Shown piece after piece: positions 55,962-64,000 of a stretch of 64,000 nucleotides of DNA. The position numbers and the translations under genes were made by a program. Source of the stretch: Sabethes cyaneus (Eukaryota; Arthropoda; Insecta; Diptera; Culicidae); NCBI RefSeq assembly GCF_943734655.1, contig NC_071354.1:196166911-196230910 (forward strand), in the 5' to 3' direction. A model generated the notes under the pieces. That model did not search any database. It was not told the origin of the DNA and saw nothing but the letters and a program-made list of their open reading frames with translations. Every line of letters starts with the position of its first letter. Within the stretch, counting starts at the first letter, position 1.

Positions 55962-56174
55962 AACCACCCAGTTAGCTTCGAGATCGAGATACGATGCCGG
56001 TCTAATAAGCCAGTTGTCGTATGTTCGAATCTCGGCTAGACGGTGCTGCTAGTTAAGTCAGTAGGATAGTTGCACTATACCGTAATTGTCCTATATTCTC
56101 TAATAACAGCCGGCTGCAAAGTTTGTCGATACAGAAGGGTCAAGTCTTAGAAAAACGTTCAAGCCCAAGGCTTT
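55962..56174 (+). mobile_element. SINE family B, full-length, with 15-bp TSD
   Basis: Perfect TTATAATTCATCGTT at 55947-55961 and 56175-56189. It starts AACCACCCAGTTAGCTTCGA and has an A-box-like TAGCTTCGAGATCGAG and a GTATGTTCGAATCTCGG B box. It ends GCCCAAGGCTTT. This is the best reference for the full family-B length (213 bp). Confidence 0.9.
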
Positions 56175-56189
56175 TTATAATTCATCGTT

Positions 56190-56840
56190 CTTCAATTATC
56201 TTCTTCTATTTACGTAGAGTTTGTTGCTGCTTCGTCGTAATTGCCTATTCCCGTCCTATCCAACACAAATTATTAAAAATATCAGCGTGTTTTATGACAC
56301 ACAATGCAAAATTAGTTATTCGCTAATATTTTAGTTTGTTGACTATAATACGCGATCAATCAAAGTGACCTGAAATCTATTTAAATGCTTTTTTTCATAA
56401 AAGAATTCCTACCAGCCAAATTTCTTACGTTTTTTAGTGCAACGAAGAAGAAAATGTCGACTAATCGTTTCCGTCATTCATTCATCCGTCCGTCATTCAT
56501 ACATGAAAGTAACTCACTCAGAAAACTTGCATGACCAGCAGAAATTTTTGCAGAATAACATTTGTCATGCCATCCTACACAAATACATGCGCGCTAAGTT
56601 CGTAAACATTGTTGTGATTTTTAGTTCAGACGATGAAAAATTTTGATGGACGGATTTTAAAACGGTGTGACGAATTGAAGAAATAAAGTCAGTTGCGTAA
56701 TTTCAATAAAATGCTTTTATAATCGCTTTTTAGTGTTTGAGTCAAATCAGCACAAGAACTTGTGGAGTTTTCATTAAATCCATCCAATAAATGATGAAAA
56801 TTAGAGTGGCTTTACTTACTACGACGGGAATTAGAAATAA
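56190..56840. other. no gene seen
   Basis: AT-rich spacer; frames under 75 codons without motifs. Confidence 0.5.
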
Positions 56841-57390
56841 ACCCTATATAAAAGTGAACGTATGTATGTATGTTGGTGAATGACCCATTGGTAAAAGCCT
56901 CAATAAAATAAAAAAGAATTTTGTTCATTTCACCATAACTCCGGAAGGCCAGTACCGTCTTTGCTAAACTTGATATACATATTGGTTGATATAAGGGAGT
57001 TAGTATTCAGGGGTTGACAAAGGGGAGGTGGTCTCTAACAAGAGGAGGAGGTTTATATAAGTAAAAGGGGTTCTGTGCTTCTCTTGCATTTGAACTAAAA
57101 GCAGTTGTGCAAGTGGCTTGGAAATAATAAGGTAGTCCTAAAAGTGTCGGCTGGTTCAAATTAGGAAAGGCTTTGTTTTTGTTAGTTTGCAGTGATTTGT
57201 AGAAAGAAGACATATATACAAGAAGCAGTGTGACAACAGGGGGAGGGGGAGTTGATAAACGGAGAAGAGACGCCCAAATGATGAAAAAGGGATTTAATCA
57301 TACTTTATGAAAATTTTCGTTATGCAATAAGGAATGTGCAGGTGGCTTAGAGGCAAAGGAGGCCCCAGTAAGCCCAGGCACTCAGCTAGT
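56841..57390 (+). mobile_element. Helitron-like element, second copy, shorter
   Basis: ACCCTATATAAAAGTGAACG with a TATG-rich 5' stretch, one CCATAACTCCGGAAGGCC unit, and the 3' terminus GGCCCCAGTAAGCCCAGGCA, then CTCAGCTAGT. It matches the first copy at both ends but has fewer internal units. Confidence 0.58.
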
Positions 57391-60380
57391 TATTCAATAT
57401 TTCTTCTTAATATATATTTAATATTAATAAAATTAATAATATTTAATATTTTCTTATACTTTCTGATACCTGATTCAGATTTTCTCAGGCCACAGTTACA
57501 AAAGTGGAACTCACGAACCAATCATTACATTACAGCATTTTCTAACCCCAAAAGGGCAAACAATCGATGGTGGCCGACATCTGGCGACTTTACGACTATA
57601 GGGTTCCTTCATTGCCGTTTCAAATAAACGAACAAATTGCCGGGTGTCGAATTGAATGTAATAACATCTCCAAAAACATTACTGCAACTCCGGCAAAGGA
57701 GGTAAGCGTCCACTCGTGTCAATTCAATCGAACTGTATAACTGTCTTTGGCAGTAAAAACTACTATGTTCGCTGCCATAATCGTCATAGACCCATCAAAT
57801 TTTTATGACCACACCCCAACAAGCGGAACACTTTCTCTGTTCGGCCTTTAACAGTAAGTAAGCACGAAGAACCGTTCAACCGTCCTTACCAAAAGTGGTA
57901 CGATTGCAATCATTATTATTGTTATTACAACTGTAAAACTGTACCCGTCATTCTATTCGGACTTCAATGACGCCCTCAAATGTCGATCATCATGCACTCT
58001 GTAGTCTGGTGCAAGTGGGACGGGCCACTTATTTTAGTAACGAGAATGCAGATCGAATAAACAGACGACCCTAAATATAGGAGCGGTCCGGCAGGGCAAG
58101 GGTTGATCCACATATATCTCTGTATGGGCACTCTCCCCGGCCGTGCAGAGAAGTGCATTCCATGTGGGCTAACGCTTATGCGCGTGGGAAGAATAGACAG
58201 ATCGTGCAATTTTGTTGTATGAATGCCAGCAAGAATGTTTTGCTTTCCAGTAAGTGCTTTCTCATCGGGAAGAGTTTCTGTTCACTTTTCGAGGACGACG
58301 CTGAAGTGTTTGTTCGGTGCTGGAGAATAGGCCATTCTGAAACATGCTGTCGCATCTCAGGAACGTCAATCTATTCTGAAAGCCAGAGCCTACAAAATTG
58401 ACACCTGGCAAATACACAATGAAATGTGAAGAAACAAACGACGAACGTGTATCTGTTTGTCCTTCGGTGACCTGCCGTGCCGGCAACAAAACAGCCGGTG
58501 CCTTATTGGTACGACGCACGGCACGAGAAAAGGACCCACTCTTCCTATATGTGTCGTTTTAGCCGTGTAGATTTCCGGCCTAGAGTGGAACTAATCGGTA
58601 TCATGGCGGCGACAAGGCGCCTCTTGAGATGACGGTGCAGTTGCTTTTGAACTTGAACCTTTCAACGACGACAAACCAGTCGGCTCGGCTCGGCTATAGG
58701 CACTTGGCAGGCATACGTAGGTACGTACTGCAAGGAACAAGTGGAAGCTGGCCTTCTTCTACTATAGTGACAAGGTTTTGTTGTTGTTTGGACGAATAAA
58801 GCGAGTGCTACACAATCTTGACACCAAAGCGCAAAGCGGCTTACCTAGTTTGGTTGTGCCAAATGTGTGTGTAAGTTAGTTACCTGAAATAGGAAAAAAA
58901 AACATTTGTTAGTTTTTTTTACAAACATGTTGTGTTCTGATATTAGAATGAATTTTCAAAAATTTGGCAGACTTCATTGTACTTGATCCAAATTAGTTCT
59001 AATTCTTGACGACGAATCAGCCAAAGTGAACGACAAAATGATTGTGATTTATGGCCGAAATTCCAAATATGCTGCCAACCGTGCATCGCGCCAGTTCATT
59101 GGACTGAGAACTGTGTGTCTGTCTAATTCATACATGCTGGCTGGGCCTACACGGCGGCCCGTTGTCATCGCTGTCGCCAACTGCGTCACCGAAAGGCCAT
59201 ATGTGTTCTTGTTCCAAATGTGTAGAAAAATAACCATCATAACCGCTTCCTTTGGGCCACCTAAACGATTTGCACTGACTGATGAGTAACGCAACGCGAC
59301 GTGACTCACCGCGTCTGGCGCAACATTTCAAAAAGGCGATTTACGGTAGTGTATGAGTAGCGGAACGCCATATAACTACCACCTTGATTACCGTCGGGCG
59401 CAGCTCTGTTTGTTCAGCGCAGCCAGAGGAAATACCACCTAAAGCTAATTCTACTTCATTATGCACGGTTATTCGATTCGCGTGAGCAAGTGCGCCTGCA
59501 GGCAACTATTTTGGCGCAGTATTTGCTTTGGTAGCTAAAAATAACAACATGTCAAAATCGAAGACGGTCGGACCGACTGGCTGAACCATGCGTGGAATTA
59601 AATGCAAACCGGAGAGCTAAGCCGGCGCACCAAACATCACACACCACACACAAATACACATACACACAGGCACGGCAGTTTCGACTGTTCTGGCCTGGCC
59701 CTGGCCGGGCGGCATGGCATGGACACGAACTGTGTGGACTGTTTCTTAGTCGCTAGTTGTTTGCTGTTTTCACTTTTTCACTCACTCACTCGGTGACGAG
59801 CGGCCTCGGTCGGTACGAACCTTGGCTGATGAGCAAACTAGAGTGCGTTTTCTCTGGGTGCGTATTTGTTTAGGTCTGTGCACGGTAAAATGCGCAGGAA
59901 ATTAATGACTCGCGTTCAATTAATGCTTACACGTAGGTTGAGAAGCGACGCGGTGTTTCAAAGGTAGGATTATTTATTGAAAATATGATCAGCTAATTTC
60001 GATTCATAATGATGATATAAAATTAAAATTCTAGTGATAATATGACACAGGGTAAATTCTGACGACACCACTTTTGTGTTGCTTTTGAATGACAATAAAG
60101 AGTAGAATGCTGTAGTTCAGTATTTTTCATTTGGAAATAATTTAATAGCCACTAGTAAATGAATCTTCCAAGTATGTTCTATGCTTCTATGGTATTAATT
60201 GTTACCCCAGGTTCGATAAAAAGTGATGAAAGTTTGACGTTCCGTGAAATTCCATCTCAAACCATCTCTTTTGGCATACTTTAAAAACCGCTGGACAGCA
60301 ACTTGTGTTTATAAATGTCAGTAAGTTTCATACATATGATCATTTTGCTGGTTGTGAACATCCTGCAATAAAAAAAAGTA
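57391..60380. other. no gene called; unique, GC-richer in 57.7-59.9 kb
   Basis: 3 kb without recognised interspersed repeats. Short frames are open on both strands (58153-58401 +, 58262-58519 -, 59026-59289 +, 59049-59309 -), all antisense pairs with no motif. A CACACAAATACACATACACA stretch lies near 59647. It resembles non-coding flanking or intronic DNA of a gene outside the window. Confidence 0.35.
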
Positions 60381-60385
60381 TTCTC

Positions 60386-60824
60386 AAGTCGCTTTTTACG
60401 CGAAGGATACGTCCCGCGTAAATCAAAACCGCGTAAATTCCGAAATTCGCGTAAAAAACCGCGTAAATTCCGAAAATCGCGTAAAAACCCGCGTAAATTC
60501 CGAATACCGCCTAAAAATACCGCGTAAATTCCGAAAATCGCGTAAAAAAATACCGCGTAAATTCCGAAATTCGCGTAAAAAAACCGCGTAAATTCCAGAA
60601 TTCGCAAAAAAAAACAAAATTTCGCGTAAAAAAAACTTTGTGGATTTCAACACTACGCGAAAAAATAGACGTTTTGAGCACCTCCGCGTAAATTCCGAAA
60701 ATCGCTTTAAAAAACCGCGTAAATTTCGAAAATCGCGTAAATTCCGAAATTCGCGTAAAAAAACCGCGTAAATTCCGAAATTCGCGTAAAAATAGTCGCG
60801 AAAAAACCGCGTAAAAAGCGACTT
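60386..60824. mobile_element. TIR element whose interior is a ~30-bp tandem array
   Basis: AAGTCGCTTTTTACGCG at 60386-60402 is the exact reverse complement of 60808-60824. Between them lie about 13-14 units built on CGCGTAAATTCCGAAA alternating with TCGCGTAAAAA. The unit itself is partly palindromic (TTACGCG/CGCGTAA). Minus-strand frames (R/F/L/N repeats such as EFRNLRGF) are by-products. Confidence 0.82.
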
Positions 60825-60853
60825 CAGTGTATTTCACAAGTCGTCGTCAGCAC

Positions 60854-61535
60854 CAGGGCTTGAAAAGGGATCGCAAGTTGAATGTGACTGCCGTGAATGC
60901 GAACTTTCCGCATTCAAACTCCGCTTTTTGAACGATCATTTGACTGTTTTTTGTGTTCCAGTCAATCTCCCGCTTGCGCTGCTACCGTCTTACAATTCAT
61001 GCGGCATCGCAGCAAAAGCAACCAGTCGATCTCCCGTTTTGCTTTGCGCTTTGAGAATATAAACTGCAAACTGACTGGAAGCATATGGTGACGTATTTTT
61101 TCGTTTCTCTTTTTGTCTCCAAATCGGCTGCTCACAGTAATAGTTTGTCACCCGGACGTCGGTCCGACGCAAGCAAAATATTCGTTTGTGTTGGACGGAG
61201 TCCGACCGACTTCTTCCATGCACATGTAGTGGTTGTTTTTTTGTAGTATTGAATCATACGATTGTGCGGTTGCTTTTCGTTAGCGTGGTGATTGCCAATC
61301 ATTTGACTGTTTTGCAGTCATTCGCTGCTCCAAACGGTAAAGGCAACTTGATCGAAACAAAAATGTCAACAAATTTTAGAGCGTGGGCGTTCTGCTGCGT
61401 GCGATCGGCGTTTGACTGAGCAAACTGCCAGTTGTGTTATGCATAGCGTTCGTATTCCACCTCTAAACGGACGGTGTGAACTTGAATGCGCGTTGGTGTG
61501 ACTGCGGTAGGAAAAAAGGATCGGTCGAAGCCCTG
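60854..61535. mobile_element. non-autonomous hAT-like element with 8-bp TSD
   Basis: Left end CAGGGCTTGAAAAGGGATCG; right end, reversed, CAGGGCTTCGACCGATCC. GTCAGCAC is present exactly on both sides (60846-60853 and 61536-61543). CAGGG termini with an 8-bp duplication are diagnostic of hAT elements. It is 682 bp with no transposase. The interior has a duplicated CCAGTCxATCTCCCG block (60958, 61021). Confidence 0.85.
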
Positions 61536-61543
61536 GTCAGCAC

Positions 61544-61909
61544 AGCCCTTTCTCAAACAACTTTAATCTGCTTCAGCTTCTAAGTTAATCCGCGAACCCG
61601 CTACTTCCTGTAAACTAATAGCTTCAAATCATATCTCATGATAATCCTGAACGATTGAGACATATTCAAACCTTGCCAATTGATCGTCCAGATTGCGTAG
61701 GATTCCAGAGAACTCGCTGCCAAGATTGCTGTTTGCACCCTTATTCTTTCATGTTTTTTCTTGTTTTCAATACCAATCTCGCTTCTAGAGTCAGGCAGTG
61801 CGATAACTAATTATTATTTGTCAAAAGGTTTTATTATACTCCCCGAGCTTTATAACTTGTCCACGCGAGATGCTTCATTGTTGTTAATGCAGAACTCAGT
61901 AGGATGTAC
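61544..61909. other. no gene seen; short block related to 700-800
   Basis: Spacer. GCAGAACTCAGTAGGATGTA near 61890 resembles GCAGAATTCAGTAGGAGG near 779; both precede a family-A SINE piece. Confidence 0.45.
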
Positions 61910-61962
61910 AGGGACCTGAACGGACCCGCGACCATTTGCTTGCCAAAGCAGACTCGGTAACA
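61910..61962 (-). mobile_element. SINE family A fragment
   Basis: Minus-strand GTTACCGAGTCTGCTTTGGC, then AAGCAAATGGTCGCGGG matches the head of the 20720 copy. Confidence 0.55.
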
Positions 61963-62009
61963 GAAGCAGCAGATATCATCTTGTTGGAATAATGTCACAC
62001 CAGCAAACG

Positions 62010-63170
62010 TGCTCGGAATATTGAAATCTTACTCGTTACTGCTACAGAGCCGGGATGGCTCGTGCTGTATCAAGAACTTGTCTCAACTGTACTCGGTCCT
62101 GGGTTACTCGTCACCAATTCGTCGTCTATGTGTACAGTCGTCCGGCATCCTAGCGAAGTCAGCGGGCTACCCTAGTCTTCCAGCTTTCGCCAAACGTACG
62201 ATGGGAATCTCTCCAAGCAGTGCATGCTTGGTTCATACGCCTGCGCCACTCTCCGCTTTCCGTTTGTGCTCCACCAAAAATAATCCATCTTTCGTTCAAG
62301 TACAGCAAGTGATGTATATTTTCCGTTTAAGTAAAGGTACAGTCTCAAGTACGTAGAGGAGTACCGGTCTGATAAGCGTTTTGTATATCGTTAGCCTTGT
62401 GAGGCGGTGTTTGCTCCTTGAACGAAGCCTGTTGTGGAAGGAAAAGTAGACCCGACTTCCACCTTGAATGCGTCGTTGAATCTCTTCACTTATATTATTG
62501 TCGGCGGTAACCAGATATCCGAAATATACGAACTCATCAACCACTTTCCGTTCATCGCCGTCAACAGTCACCGTCCTTGGGAGGCGAACTTGGGAGTTTT
62601 CTCTGGGGTCGTTTCCTTCCATATATTTTGGTTTTTAACGCATTGAATTGTAATCCAATCTATCTAGCTTTCGTTTCTAGTGTGGCGTAGATTGCCTCCG
62701 GTTTCCCAAGATTTCTAGTAATGATATCAAGGTTGTCTGTGGAAACTAGGAGTTGGTTGCCGAAGATTGTTCTTGTGGTTTTAATGTCCGTTCAGTGGAT
62801 CGCACCTTCAATTGCGATGTTAACTAACGCTCAGGTCAGGCCATACTCGCCGCAACCCTCTGCGCTATTTATCAAGGACTCGTGAGCGCCCACAAAACAC
62901 GCACGTAGCACTCACTCCAGGATAGCTTGGATAACCCGCGTCAGTTTGTGCGGAAAACCGTTCGCTTACATTATTTGTCACAGCTGTTCGCGCTTGACTG
63001 TATCGTATGCTGCCCTGAAATCCACGAAAAAATTATGCGTGGGGAGGGACGTTTTTCTCCCGACATGTTTGGAGGATATGTCGGAAAGTGAAAATTTGAT
63101 CCGTAGTAGCGCGGGCCCCAGTAAAACCCACCTGATACTGTCCTACGAAATCTCTTGCCATTGGTGATAG
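62010..63170 (-). pseudogene. RTE-like reverse transcriptase, second decayed copy
   Basis: Minus-strand order: RLSPMARDFVGQYQVGF then TGARATTDQIFTFRHILQTC (63170-63050), motif A relic VDFRAAYDTV (~63010), GFPHKL-like and CFVGAHES relics (~62890), a degraded motif C (STDNLDII, ~62745), KYMEGNDPRENSQV, TVTVDGDERKVVDEFVYFGY, LVTADNNISEEIQRRI, the IYKTLIRPVLLYVLET block (~62350) and an AKAGRLG..DFARMPDD C-terminal relic (~62150). Frames change several times. It is the same family and strand as 38390-41890 and supplies the intact reading across the site where that copy is interrupted. Inactive. Confidence 0.78.
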
Positions 63171-63658
63171 ACGAGGTAACAAAATCTAGGAGAGTACTTT
63201 GGAAGCGTTGGCGTTGATCAGCATAATGCCACGGTGATTACAGCAATCGAGCCGATCGCCCTTTTCGTAGGACTTTAACACGTCCCATCCATTCCTCCGT
63301 TAGTTTTTCCTCTACCCAAATCCGTGTAATTATCTATTGAAATGCCGTTGCTAGTAGATATTTGCTGTTTTTGTAGAGTTCTGCCGGGAGCTGTTTCTTT
63401 CCGGCGGCTATATTATTTTTCAGTTGACCGATTTCTTTTATTTTTTTTGTGGATATTATCACTGCCAGCATTTTGATCTATTGTGACCTTATCCAGGTGT
63501 TGTTCCGCACTTCGTTGTTATTGGAGTATCGCTATAGGTAGAGTGAGCGAACTGCTTATTATCCGTGCTTAAAGTATCGATGTGTTTTCACCCCTTTTTT
63601 CCTCTACGGTTCTTACTACTTTTCAACCAATCTAGCTCTAGAGCCAGGAAATACGGAC
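63171..63658. other. no gene seen
   Basis: Probably older retroelement DNA upstream of the RT relic. No motif clear enough to name. Confidence 0.4.
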
Positions 63659-63712
63659 ACTAGTTATAATTTGTCCTTGGACAAGAGGCTTCATTCGCAC
63701 CTCGAGCAAGTA
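63659..63712. repeat. short repeat shared with 692-735
   Basis: TTGGACAAGAGGCTTCATTC, then GCACCTCGAGCAAGT matches TTGGACAAGAGGCTTGATTC, then GCACCTCGAGAAAGT near 695. Both lie near RT relics. Confidence 0.6.
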
Positions 63713-63717
63713 TCATC

Positions 63718-64000
63718 CCAGCTAGCACCAACTCGTATATCAATGTACGAAAACTATCGTAAATATCTCCTAACAAACTCAAAATCGTAACTAAAGCTGG
63801 ATAAAGTGGGATCAAGTTGATTTTCTGTCGTATATAATGATAATGACTGACATACATACGATTTTCAACACAAAAGCGTAGAGTAGTACGGAGCGACTCG
63901 CGCTTAATCGGATATTATCGTATATAAATACTTATATAGTCGTAACGCTCAAAATTATTCGTAATCACGTATATCGCCTCCAAAATAGTACGGATATGCC
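63718..64000 (+). repeat. repeat truncated by the window end, rich in TCGTA/TACGA
   Basis: Starts CCCAGCTAGCACCAACTCGT and contains many ATCGTA, CGTATA and TACGA words and GCTGGATAAAGTGGGATCAA. I recall similar palindromic repeats in mosquitoes, but the right end lies outside the window. Confidence 0.35.

Noticed and set aside
60281..60837. Minus-strand frames with repeated EFRNLRGF/EFTRFF peptides
   Set aside because: Translation of a ~30-bp tandem array in several frames; no real protein evidence.

Overview
This is animal DNA, most likely from a culicine (Aedes-like) mosquito. The window is AT-rich, has no operons or ribosome-binding sites, and contains one intron-bearing gene with GT..AG introns and an AATAAA signal. 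Everything else recognisable is transposon debris: Jockey-like and RTE-like non-LTR retrotransposons, several tRNA-derived SINE families, TA-flanked and TTAA-flanked MITEs, a hAT-type element and Helitron-like elements. The mosquito assignment is an inference. It rests on SINE and repeat phrases that I recognise as common in Aedes genomes, and no database search was run.

The only convincing cellular gene is a secreted cystatin (cysteine protease inhibitor) on the + strand at 23137-24184. It has three exons, a signal peptide, the N-terminal glycines, QLVSG and PW. Two direct copies of one ~1.1 kb CCCAAG-ended element lie on either side of it, at 19257-20398 and 24519-25557. A possible terminal exon of an unrecognised gene lies at 42101-42333 and is followed by a poly(A) signal. 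Long stretches without recognisable repeats (3.8-6.6, 7.5-9.7, 13.3-15.5, 31-34.8, 45.5-48.9 and 57.4-60.4 kb) have no convincing coding frame. They could be intergenic DNA or a very large intron.

Layout. 0-9.9 kb: reverse transcriptase (RT) relics, a TIR element with a MITE nested inside it, and a SINE with a 14-bp target-site duplication (TSD). 10-12.5 kb: a strongly purine-rich degenerate array holding a tRNA-like sequence inside a 38-bp inverted repeat. 13-22 kb: MITEs. 23-25.6 kb: the cystatin and its flanking elements. 26.1-30.1 kb: a 4-kb, highly diverged 12-bp minisatellite with ~0.8 kb higher-order periodicity and a SINE inserted with a 12-bp TSD. 34.8-41.9 kb: a Jockey-like element next to a broken RTE-like element, joined by an apparently identical 1336-bp tandem duplication. 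42.5-43.4 kb: a 13-bp minisatellite. 44-45.5 kb: nested MITEs. 49-57.4 kb: a foldback element, an A-rich array, a ~147-bp tandem array, a 1.4-kb TIR element and two Helitron-like elements. 60.4-61.5 kb: a MITE filled with a ~30-bp array, then a hAT-like element with an 8-bp TSD. 62-63.2 kb: a second RTE-like relic.

The genes do not form a pathway. The biological interest is in genome dynamics: repeated creation of kilobase arrays from 11-13 bp units, clear nesting that gives relative insertion ages, and very recent segmental duplication.
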